Source of the DNA: Candidatus Altarchaeales archaeon
Lineage (GTDB): Archaea > Altiarchaeota > Altiarchaeia > IMC4 > QMZM01
DNA: 15,031 nucleotides
NCBI GenBank assembly: GCA_003663115.1
Contig: QMZJ01000012.1
Span: 1 to 15,031 of the forward strand
Direction: 5' to 3'
Positions 1-6,317 of the stretch are shown in pieces. The notes beneath the pieces are model-generated. The model was not told where the DNA came from, did not search any database, and saw only the letters and a program-made list of their open reading frames with translations. Position numbers and translations under genes: made by a program. How positions within the stretch are numbered: the first letter of the stretch is position 1; each line of letters starts with the position of its first letter.

Positions 1-402
1 GATCACATAGATCTCTGCCTCAACCTCTGTATCCATTACCTTCTTCTTCCTGGGTTTTCGAGAACTAAAGAGATATATTGGTTCAGAGAGCATTGAACCA
101 ATCGCTCCCCCGATACCCGAAAACAGAAATCCAACGAGATTCCACACTAAGAATATCCAGAAGATTAAAATATCTAAAAGGTTGTAAATTCTGAGGCTCG
201 CAAAATTAAAATTTATTATATATGTGGATATGCAGAAACCAAGGGTTGCAGATAAAACCCCGACGATAAAACCCTCCTTCAGTCTGCACCTTGCGAGCCA
301 CCCCGCAACAAATCCGGAGATCAGGGGTCCTATGATAATGATCAGATTTAGTACACTATAGAGCAATGCACCCACAGTAACCGCAAGTATCTTTTTAAGC
401 AT
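1..402 (-). CDS. Small polytopic membrane protein, DUF5518-like (partial, 3' end outside window)
   Basis: An open minus-strand frame starts at the ATG at 402-400 and runs off the left edge after 134 codons without a stop. The translation begins MLKKILAVTVGALLYSVL. It holds about three hydrophobic segments (roughly residues 5-35, 45-65 and 80-108). A glycine-rich first turn, GPLISGFVAGWLARCRLKEG, leads into GVLSATLGF. The visible end is hydrophilic and basic then acidic (SSRKPRKKKVMDTEVEAE). The 'GPLISGFVAG...G...G' hairpin resembles the small archaeal DUF5518 membrane family, but I cannot confirm membership and the function is unknown. It starts 31 bp after the stop of the VTT-family gene on the same strand, so the two are probably co-transcribed. 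No clear ribosome binding site is visible before the ATG. Confidence 0.6.
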   Translation of the reverse strand, partial: MLKKILAVTVGALLYSVLNLIIIIGPLISGFVAGWLARCRLKEGFIVGVLSATLGFCISTYIINFNFASLRIYNLLDILIFWIFLVWNLVGFLFSGIGGAIGSMLSEPIYLFSSRKPRKKKVMDTEVEAEIYVI

Positions 403-433
403 TCTGTAATTTATTAGTGCCAGGGGTAAATAA

Positions 434-1009
434 TTAGAAAAACCCGTTGATAATCTCCATAAAGATAGCTACCCAGAGCACGTATCTGAGCAGTTTTCCG
501 GCAACTACAACTGTCGTAAATTCTATGAAATTCATTCTGGCGATTCCCGGAATGACCGTTATGGGGTCAACCGGAATCGGTATGGGAAGTGGCATCGCTA
601 TAACCAGGAACAGACCCATCCACCCGTATCTGTTCATTATCTTTTGGGCGCGGTCTATCTTATGATGATCGTATCTCTGCTTTATAAACCCCGAGCCAAT
701 GAAGCCCAGGCCATAGTTGATCCACGTTCCAATTACAGAGCCAAGGGTTGCAACTCCAATGACCGATATCGGTTCAATTCCCGATGTCAGGAGAAATGGA
801 AACAGGCCCTCCACAGAGAAAAAGAGGAATATCGTGGAACCAACGAGAGACGACAGAAATAGACCAATTAAGCCATATCTATTTATTAATTCTTTAATAA
901 ATTCCCCCTTCAGGAATAGACCGAACCCCAATAAAATGAATACTATCACGGTAAAGATGATCACCTTTTTTTCCAATGACAATTCAGATAACTTTTCTAT
1001 GATATTCAT
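434..1009 (-). CDS. DedA/VTT-domain (SNARE-associated, YqaA-like) integral membrane protein
   Basis: A 191-residue polytopic membrane protein. The N-terminal helix at about residues 16-34 is followed by the VTT core: a glycine-rich entry (GLIGLFLSSLVGST) and a re-entrant-like segment with FPFLLTSGIEP. Next come GVATLGSVIGTWINYGLG, and then MNRYGWMGLFLVIAMPLPIPIPVDPITVIPG, whose proline-rich turn is typical of the family. The last helix is KLLRYVLWVAIF. Family members are membrane proteins linked to lipid scrambling or flippase activity and to membrane homeostasis; the substrate here cannot be told from sequence. The length is close to that of compact YqaA/COG1238 members. The ATG at 1009-1007 lies only 35 bp from the divergent deoxyhypusine synthase start, so the two promoters must overlap. 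Confidence 0.8.
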   Translation of the reverse strand: MNIIEKLSELSLEKKVIIFTVIVFILLGFGLFLKGEFIKELINRYGLIGLFLSSLVGSTIFLFFSVEGLFPFLLTSGIEPISVIGVATLGSVIGTWINYGLGFIGSGFIKQRYDHHKIDRAQKIMNRYGWMGLFLVIAMPLPIPIPVDPITVIPGIARMNFIEFTTVVVAGKLLRYVLWVAIFMEIINGFF

Positions 1010-1044
1010 TTTTCTCTGTTCTAACCTATGTTATTTATTGGAAT
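1010..1044. promoter_or_regulatory. Very short divergent intergenic promoter region (VTT gene / dys)
   Basis: Only 35 bp separate the two divergent start codons. The stretch is AT-rich, with TTATTTATT at 1031-1039. Neither gene has a convincing ribosome binding site, so leaderless or very short-leader transcripts are likely. With archaeal TATA-to-start distances of about 26 nt, each promoter would extend into the opposite gene. This is inferred from spacing, not from a clear motif. Confidence 0.35.
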
Positions 1045-1995
1045 ATGAAACCAATTAAAGATATTGAACTTAAAGATATTGAACTCGGGGAGGATATAGA
1101 TGAACTCATTGAGCAGATGTATAACTCTGGCGGCTTTACGGCAAAGAAGTTTGCTCTGGGAATTGATATCCTCGAACGGATGAATAGAGAGGAGTGCACA
1201 AAATTTCTTTCATTTCCCGCCTGTATAATAGCCACTGGGGTGAGGGGAGTCATACGGGAATTTCTCAGAAAAAAACTTGTGGATGTAGTGATAACAACGA
1301 CCGGGACACTGGATCACGATCTTGCGAGGATATGGAGGGACTATTATCACGGAAGCTTCGAGATGGATGATCGCGAACTTCATAAGAAGGGCATCAGCAG
1401 GCTTGGGAGTATTTTAATTCCGAACGAGAGTTATGGTATTATTCTCGAAAGAAAGCTTCAGCCGGTTATAAGAGCAATACACTCCAGGAGAAAAGAGCTT
1501 TCCACCCACGAGTTGATATGGGAGATCGGCAAAAGGCTGGAGAAAGAGAAAAATAAAGAGAGCTCGATTGTTTACTGGTCATGGAAGAATAGAATTCCCG
1601 TGTTCATCCCAGGAATAATGGATGGTGCCGTCGGCTCCCAGCTCTGGTTTTTCTGGCAGGGTCACAGGGATTTAAAGATAGATCTGTTCTTAGATGAGCA
1701 GAGACTCTCCGATATCGTTTTTAATTCAAAAAAAACCGGGGCCCTAATTATTGGCGGGGGAATCTCAAAGCATCACACGCTATGGTGGAATCAATTCAGG
1801 GACGGTCTGGATTATACGGTCTGTATAACAACAGCTAATGAATTTGACGGAAGCCTTTCCGGAGCCAGGACGAAGGAGGCCATCTCCTGGGGCCAGATAG
1901 GGGAAAGGGCAAAACATGTGACGATAGATGGTGATGCGACCCTTATCCTGCCATTTATGTCGGCGGCTCTCTTAAGGAGATTGAGATTAAGATGA
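1045..1995 (+). CDS. dys: Deoxyhypusine synthase
   Basis: A 316-residue enzyme that moves the 4-aminobutyl group of spermidine, with NAD, onto a specific lysine of aIF5A. This is the first step of hypusine formation, in the cytoplasm. The sequence runs GGFTAKKFALGIDIL, then FLSFPACIIATGVRG, then the nucleotide-binding stretch VITTTGTLDHDLAR. It continues with DYYHGSFEMDDRELHKKGI, IPVFIPGIMDGAVGSQLW and the active-site stretch GGGISKHH. K242 matches the enzyme-intermediate lysine (K329 in human). The end has NEFDGSLSGARTKEAISWG and DATLILPFM. All family hallmarks are present and the length is normal for archaea. The N-terminus carries a tandem KDIEL-KDIEL from a 15-bp duplication (1056-1085). 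The stop overlaps the next start (ATGA at 1992-1995). The spermidine substrate ties it to the ureohydrolase gene two positions downstream. Confidence 0.95.
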   Translation: MKPIKDIELKDIELGEDIDELIEQMYNSGGFTAKKFALGIDILERMNREECTKFLSFPACIIATGVRGVIREFLRKKLVDVVITTTGTLDHDLARIWRDYYHGSFEMDDRELHKKGISRLGSILIPNESYGIILERKLQPVIRAIHSRRKELSTHELIWEIGKRLEKEKNKESSIVYWSWKNRIPVFIPGIMDGAVGSQLWFFWQGHRDLKIDLFLDEQRLSDIVFNSKKTGALIIGGGISKHHTLWWNQFRDGLDYTVCITTANEFDGSLSGARTKEAISWGQIGERAKHVTIDGDATLILPFMSAALLRRLRLR

Positions 1996-3086
1996 AGGAA
2001 GAGATCATTATCATGAGTGCTCTGATAGTGCTGAGTGGTTTTATAGCCATTGAACTTGGATTCACAACGGCCATAGCGGAATTACTGGCGGGTATGTTCA
2101 TACGGGAGTTCGTATCCCTGAGGGATGTTGAAACTATCAGGGTTCTGGCAGATCTGGGGATCCTGACATTGATGTATGTCGCGGGATTGGAGATAGACCT
2201 GGATCAGTTAGAACGGAGATTTAAGCCCAGTTTCGTAATCGGCTTCTCATCCTTTATATTCCCCTTCCTGCTTGTTTTCGGGCTCGTTCACCACGTCATG
2301 GGTATGACAATTCGACAATCTATTCTGATATCCATAGCCTTATCAACCACATCGATAGCCCTGGTCTATCCCATTCTAAAGCAAGAGGGAGAGATGACAG
2401 ATGATAAGAGAATGATCCTCTCCGCTGCCATGATTACCGATCTTCTGAGCATGGCCGCTCTGGGTGTCTTCTTCACGAAAAACCCCGAGCTTATCATCTT
2501 CCTTATACTCGGGCTTTTCGTATTTGCCAAGATTTTTCCCTTTCTGGGCAGAAGGATATTCAGATACTACAGGGGAAACGTTGCAGAGTTTGAATTCAAG
2601 ATCATCCTGCTGTTGATCCTTGCCGTTGCCGTTGTCTCTGAGAAGGCTGGCTTCGAATCTGCCATAATCGCGTTTTTGATGGGCATGATAACCTCAGAGA
2701 TAGTTGTTCAACACGAGAATCTGGAGATAAAGTTAAGGGGTATAGTCTTCGGCTTTTTTGCCCCGATCTTCTTTTTCTGGGTTGGTCTGAGTATTAGCAT
2801 ATGGGATATGATCAATAATTTGTGGTTCTTATCACTCTTCCTTATCGTCTGTTTTTCAGCGAAGTATATCGGAACATACCTCGCAAGCAGATTATTTGTA
2901 CCAGAAAAATCGGGTTATATAGCTTCATTATTTAACTCCCGATTGAGCCTTGGGATCGTAGCAGCAGTTTTTGGTTACGAATTCGATATCTTCGGTCTGG
3001 AAGTATACTCTGCCATAATTGGAGCAGTTATCTTATCATCTTTACTTTCCGCAATATTATGCAGGGCCAAGTTGTGGGTGTATTAA
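1992..3086 (+). CDS. Kef/CPA2-type cation:proton antiporter, membrane domain only
   Basis: A 364-residue protein that is almost entirely transmembrane, with about 11-12 helices. Features of the CPA2 family (sodium/hydrogen exchanger fold) are VAGLEIDLDQLE near residue 63 and the unwound-helix region STTSIALVYPILK. The acidic ion-site helix AAMITDLLSMAALG places an Asp at about residue 150. Later come EFKIILLLILAVAVVSEKAGFESAIIAFLMGM and PIFFFWVGLSI. It ends after the last helix and has no TrkA-N or TrkA-C regulatory domain, so it is shorter than KefB/KefC. Whether it moves Na+ or K+ is not visible. Its start is in the ATGA overlap with dys, with a GGAGA at 1976-1980, and its stop is 1 bp before the next start. 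It is therefore translationally linked to both neighbours, although its link to polyamine or hypusine chemistry is unclear. Confidence 0.85.
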   Translation: MKEEIIIMSALIVLSGFIAIELGFTTAIAELLAGMFIREFVSLRDVETIRVLADLGILTLMYVAGLEIDLDQLERRFKPSFVIGFSSFIFPFLLVFGLVHHVMGMTIRQSILISIALSTTSIALVYPILKQEGEMTDDKRMILSAAMITDLLSMAALGVFFTKNPELIIFLILGLFVFAKIFPFLGRRIFRYYRGNVAEFEFKIILLLILAVAVVSEKAGFESAIIAFLMGMITSEIVVQHENLEIKLRGIVFGFFAPIFFFWVGLSISIWDMINNLWFLSLFLIVCFSAKYIGTYLASRLFVPEKSGYIASLFNSRLSLGIVAAVFGYEFDIFGLEVYSAIIGAVILSSLLSAILCRAKLWVY

Positions 3087-3087
3087 A

Positions 3088-3873
3088 ATGATACATGTCA
3101 GAAACTCATTCCTAAGTTACAACTTCGAGGTAGAGGATGCAGATGTCGTATTTATTGGAGTCCCCTTTGACTCCACATCTATAAATCCGGGGAGTAAATA
3201 TGCTCCCGCAGTGATCAGAGAATCGCTCAGATGTATAGAGGGTTTTGATTCCGATCTGAATGTGGATCTATTTGAGAGATTGAAGATCTCTGACCTGGGG
3301 GATATAGAAACGGTTCCCGGCTCATATGAATTAACCTCAAAGAGGATAGAGGAAACCATAAATTCCGTAAGAGAGAAGAATCCGGATGCCTTTCTCTTTT
3401 TTATTGGGGGGGAGCATCTGATCTCCTTGCCAATAATACGGGTCCTGAAGCCAGACACGGTAGTGGATTTCGATGCCCACGCGGACCTCCGTAAAGAGTA
3501 CCTTGGGAATAGATTCTCTCACGCGACCTGGGCATCCCACCTCCTTGGGGAGTTCAATCTCGTTCAGAGGGGTGTGAGGAGCTTTTCGTCTGAAGAAAGA
3601 TCGGTAATGAAAAACCTTGGGGACAGAATCCATGGAGCTACATATCTTACAATAGACATAGATGTCTTCGATCCATCTATTGCACCGGACACGGGTCTTC
3701 CCGAGCCCAATGGATGGACATTTGAGGAGTTCTGCAGGAATCTCGAGGAAATTAAGAATTTGATTGCGGCTGATCTGGTTGAATTTGCTCCAGTAGGTTT
3801 TAATTCGCCAACGGCATTTCTCGCAGCAAATGTCGTAAAGAAGATTCTTGGAATCGTTGCAGAGAGGCTATGA
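3088..3873 (+). CDS. speB: Agmatinase-family ureohydrolase (agmatinase / aminopropylagmatine ureohydrolase)
   Basis: A 261-residue Mn-dependent ureohydrolase. All six metal ligands are visible: H110 in GGEH, D129/H131/D133 in DFDAHAD, and D190/D192 in DIDVFDP. SHATW follows the second motif, as SHGT does in other members. The family releases urea from agmatine. In some archaea the true substrate is N1-aminopropylagmatine, giving spermidine directly. The position in one operon with deoxyhypusine synthase supports a role in making spermidine. I place the start at ATG 3088, 1 bp after the antiporter stop, with GGTG at 3077-3080 as a ribosome binding site. A longer in-frame start at 3019 lies inside the antiporter gene and adds an unconserved leader. 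Oddities are APDTGLPEPNG where APGTGxPxxGG is usual, and a C-terminal VEFAPVGFN without the usual Asp. Substrate preference is therefore uncertain. Confidence 0.88.
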   Translation: MIHVRNSFLSYNFEVEDADVVFIGVPFDSTSINPGSKYAPAVIRESLRCIEGFDSDLNVDLFERLKISDLGDIETVPGSYELTSKRIEETINSVREKNPDAFLFFIGGEHLISLPIIRVLKPDTVVDFDAHADLRKEYLGNRFSHATWASHLLGEFNLVQRGVRSFSSEERSVMKNLGDRIHGATYLTIDIDVFDPSIAPDTGLPEPNGWTFEEFCRNLEEIKNLIAADLVEFAPVGFNSPTAFLAANVVKKILGIVAERL

Positions 3874-3914
3874 ACAGTCACTGGCTCCGTATCCAATATC
3901 AGTACCACTAAAGT

Positions 3915-4646
3915 TTATATCCTCCGTATCCAGATAATTGCCGATGATCTCTTTATGGAGTAGATCCCTATCTCGAGTTCGTCGATTTTTCCCTCTATGT
4001 CCCACCTGCTCATTATCTGTGTTTCTGTCCCATCCGGCTTTATCACATCCATGAGTATTGCTGAGGTTTCATATGGGGATATGTAGACTGTGTAATTTAG
4101 CCTGAATCTATATCCTTTGTAACCTGTAAATCTGTCAGGGTATACCTCCACAAACGCGGTAACATTCTCCATCTCTCCCGACTTAAGGCACCTTTTTCTC
4201 CCGGGTACGCAGGTTTCATTTATGTGACACTTGTCTATCAGCTGAATCTCTACCTTTTCCTTACAGATCCCACGAATGCATCTCGGTAAATATTTCATGA
4301 GGGCAACATCCCCTTTATAGCAGATATATGTTCCTGCGTAGTATTCCTCGCCACAATCAGAATGCACTCCGCAATACTTCAGCTGAACTCTCGAAGTGGT
4401 TGTTGAGCTCGTGGTTGTAGTGGTTGTAGTGGTTGTAGTGGTTGTGGACGTGGTAGTAGTGGTAGAAGTAGTGGATGTGGTAGTAGTGGTAGAAGTAGTA
4501 GTTGTTGTAGTTGTACATGCTGTCGTTGTGGTTGTGGCTGCCACTTCGGGATAGAAAAATATATTGAGGATTATGGAGAACAGGGTAAAAGATAGAATGA
4601 AAACGATTCCCAGAAAGATTAATATCTTGATTATCTGGTCTTTCAT
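3915..4646 (-). CDS. Membrane-anchored Thr-rich, Cys-rich extracellular protein
   Basis: A 243-residue protein of unknown function. One hydrophobic segment (about residues 7-31) acts as a signal anchor. It is followed by a nearly pure Thr/Ser linker (about 38-85) of the kind that is usually O-glycosylated in archaeal surface proteins. The next domain has eight cysteines (about 92, 98, 109, 123, 128, 140, 146 and 153), enough for four disulfides. A cysteine-free beta-like region follows (VEVYPDRFTGYKGYRFRLNYTVYISPYE ... VIKPDGTETQIMSRWDIEG). Possible N-glycosylation sequons are NET, NVT and NYT. The layout suggests a stalked protein outside the cell; the ligand or role is unknown. It starts 4 bp after the stop of coaD and is probably in the same transcript. 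The linker is encoded by 9-bp and 27-bp DNA repeats. Confidence 0.75.
   Translation of the reverse strand: MKDQIIKILIFLGIVFILSFTLFSIILNIFFYPEVAATTTTTACTTTTTTTSTTTTTSTTSTTTTTSTTTTTTTTTTTTSSTTTSRVQLKYCGVHSDCGEEYYAGTYICYKGDVALMKYLPRCIRGICKEKVEIQLIDKCHINETCVPGRKRCLKSGEMENVTAFVEVYPDRFTGYKGYRFRLNYTVYISPYETSAILMDVIKPDGTETQIMSRWDIEGKIDELEIGIYSIKRSSAIIWIRRI
4411..4499. repeat. In-frame minisatellites encoding the Thr linker
   Basis: Two direct-repeat tracts sit inside the Thr-linker coding region. A 9-bp unit (GTGGTTGTA on the plus strand) starts at 4411, 4420, 4429 and 4438, the last copy ending in G. A 22-bp string starting at 4451 is repeated exactly at 4478, giving a 27-bp period. Both periods are multiples of three, so gain or loss of units changes linker length without breaking the reading frame. 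Confidence 0.85.
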
Positions 4647-4650
4647 GGTA

Positions 4651-5109
4651 TCATCTCTTCAGAACTCTGCCCTCCATATCTATCTCCCCCGAATTTATTC
4701 TGTCTGCAGATATTGGCTTGCCGTCCTCTGCGAGTAGAATGGGCACGACAACTATTGTCAATTTCTCCAGTCCCTTTTTAAATCTGATCGCATTTATCTC
4801 TTCAGCTCTTAGAAGGGTCTCCTCGCTGACAACTATGCAATCAATCTCGGGATCTACCGTCGCAATCCCATAAGAATCCATTATCTCAACTATCTCGTAG
4901 GGTTTTCCTATAGACCTTAAAAATTTTTCCAGGTTTTCCCTTCTTTTCTCGTAGGGAATGACTTTTTCAACCCTGAAGCGGCTCGCGAAATCATCCGAGG
5001 TCAGCCCAATAATCGCCGATTTAGCAAGCTGTAAACCCGTCTCCAGAATCCTTTTATGACCCCTGTGTATCATGTTAAAGGTCCCGCCAATTACTACCTT
5101 CCTAAACAT
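4651..5109 (-). CDS. coaD: Phosphopantetheine adenylyltransferase, archaeal type
   Basis: A 152-residue nucleotidyltransferase of the COG1019 archaeal/eukaryotic type. It transfers AMP from ATP to 4'-phosphopantetheine, giving dephospho-CoA, in the cytoplasm. The N-terminal GGTFNMIHRGHKRIL carries the GTF and H-x-G-H adenylate-binding motifs. Next come GLTSDDFA and the basic PYEKRRENLEKFL. The C-terminal ISADRINSGEIDMEGRV matches the family's ISSxRIRxGEID motif, with Ser-Ala-Asp in place of the usual Ser-Ser-Thr. I choose ATG 5109-5107 (MFRKVVIGGTF), which aligns with family N-termini and follows GGTG on the coding strand. A GTG at 5118 would add three residues. It is divergent from secF and 4 bp upstream of the Thr-rich surface protein gene. 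Confidence 0.92.
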   Translation of the reverse strand: MFRKVVIGGTFNMIHRGHKRILETGLQLAKSAIIGLTSDDFASRFRVEKVIPYEKRRENLEKFLRSIGKPYEIVEIMDSYGIATVDPEIDCIVVSEETLLRAEEINAIRFKKGLEKLTIVVVPILLAEDGKPISADRINSGEIDMEGRVLKR

Positions 5110-5163
5110 TTTCACCACATCAGAATTAATTTAGGATTGATCCAAGTTAAACCCCCCATGACT

Positions 5164-5206
5164 TTTAAGCGGAAATTATAAAATACTAAACATGTTCGAT
5201 GATATG
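5164..5206 (+). promoter_or_regulatory. BRE/TATA promoter of secF-secD
   Basis: CGGAAATTATAAAATA at 5170-5185 is a good match to an archaeal BRE (CGAAA-like) directly followed by a TATA box (TTATAAAA, 5176-5183). A transcription start about 26 nt downstream of the box centre would fall at about 5204-5206. That is the second in-frame ATG of secF, implying a leaderless mRNA. A weaker AT-rich element, CTTTTAAG at 5161-5168, could instead serve the ATG at 5192. Confidence 0.5.
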
Positions 5207-6316
5207 TATACCAGATTAATTGGAATAGTGAACTATAAGATTCTCCTGGCTCTACCGATAGCCTTCTCCCTGTTAATGATCCCTCTGGTTTATACCCAGG
5301 GGATCCCGATGGGAATCGATTTCCAAGGCGGTACCTGGATTGAAATTATAACAGAGAGGGGCACAAGCTCCGAAGAGATTGATGAATTAAAGCTGGACCT
5401 GAGCCCCTTGAATTTAGAGGATCTTCGGGTTTATCCGGGGAGGGATGTGATAACTGGTAAGGGGAAATTAACCATTATAACCACGAGCAGGATTAATGAA
5501 ACGGAGATTAAACCGATACTCGAGGCTCATGTCGGAAGGTTGAATGAGATAGATACCGCAATCGTTCCATTAAAAGAGAGACCACCGATCGATCTCGAGG
5601 AGACATTATCCAGCAGATTTAATGCGGATGTCAAATTCGATGAGAATACCAAGCTATTAATAATTAGTGCCTTTGAGATCGATGGGAAAAAATTGGAGAG
5701 TGCACTAAGATTCTATCTTAATCAAAATATAACCATGGATCTGCAGAAGAAGAATATAAATATCAAACCGGTTGGCAAAACCCTGGGGAAGACCTTCAGA
5801 GAACAGGGTATTAAGGCGGCAATTTTTGCCTACCTACTAATAATTTCGGTAATATTCTTTGCGTTCAGGGACCCAATTCCGTCTCTTGGGGTAATCCTGG
5901 CTGGAACATGTGATGCACTAATAGCTCTGGGAGGGATGAGCATCTTTGGGATTTTACTGGAACCTGCATCTTTAGCCGCTCTATTAATGCTTATCGGTTA
6001 TTCTGTGGATTCTGATATCCTATTAACAACAAGGGTACTCAGAAGGAGAACGGGAACGGTTGATGACAGGATAAATGACGCCATGAAAACGGGGTTAACG
6101 ATGACTGGGACAACGATAGTTGTCATGATCGTTATCATTCTTGTATCAACAACAGTATTCCAGATAGAGATCCTCGCAAGTATCGCATCGGTGCTGTTGA
6201 TTGGTCTGCTTGGTGATCTGACAACGACATGGTTCATGAATGCCGGGATACTTAAGTGGTATATAGAGGAGAAGAGGGGTAAATTAAGGATATTGCAATC
6301 GCTCGGGAGGAGATAG
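5192..6316 (+). CDS. secF: Protein-export membrane protein SecF
   Basis: A 374-residue RND-fold subunit of the SecDF complex, which helps protein translocation across the cytoplasmic membrane. TM1 (about residues 17-36) is followed by the family motif GIDFQGGTWIEI. A periplasm-facing-type domain occupies about 45-200. TM2-6 fill about 208-360, including FAFRDPIPSLGVILAG, the conserved YSVDSDILLTTRVLRR and GLLGDLTTTWFMNAGI. The tail is short and basic. Length and architecture are normal for archaeal SecF. The start is ATG 5192 (MFDDMYTRL) or ATG 5204 (MYTRLIGI); the promoter position favours the second. It ends 1 bp before secD, and secF-before-secD is the usual archaeal order. Confidence 0.95.
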   Translation: MFDDMYTRLIGIVNYKILLALPIAFSLLMIPLVYTQGIPMGIDFQGGTWIEIITERGTSSEEIDELKLDLSPLNLEDLRVYPGRDVITGKGKLTIITTSRINETEIKPILEAHVGRLNEIDTAIVPLKERPPIDLEETLSSRFNADVKFDENTKLLIISAFEIDGKKLESALRFYLNQNITMDLQKKNINIKPVGKTLGKTFREQGIKAAIFAYLLIISVIFFAFRDPIPSLGVILAGTCDALIALGGMSIFGILLEPASLAALLMLIGYSVDSDILLTTRVLRRRTGTVDDRINDAMKTGLTMTGTTIVVMIVIILVSTTVFQIEILASIASVLLIGLLGDLTTTWFMNAGILKWYIEEKRGKLRILQSLGRR

Positions 6317-6317
6317 A

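Noticed and set aside
1992..3086. C-terminal TrkA/RCK regulatory domain on the antiporter
   Set aside because: The protein ends after the last membrane helix, and the next gene starts 1 bp later with an unrelated fold.
3019..3087. Longer N-terminus for the ureohydrolase (start at 3019)
   Set aside because: The extra 23 residues lie within the antiporter coding region and do not match the family. ATG 3088 has GGTG upstream and 1-bp spacing to the previous stop.
4380..4540. CRISPR-like or regulatory repeat array on the plus strand
   Set aside because: The periodicity is explained by Thr/Ser codons in a coding frame on the minus strand, with units too short for CRISPR.
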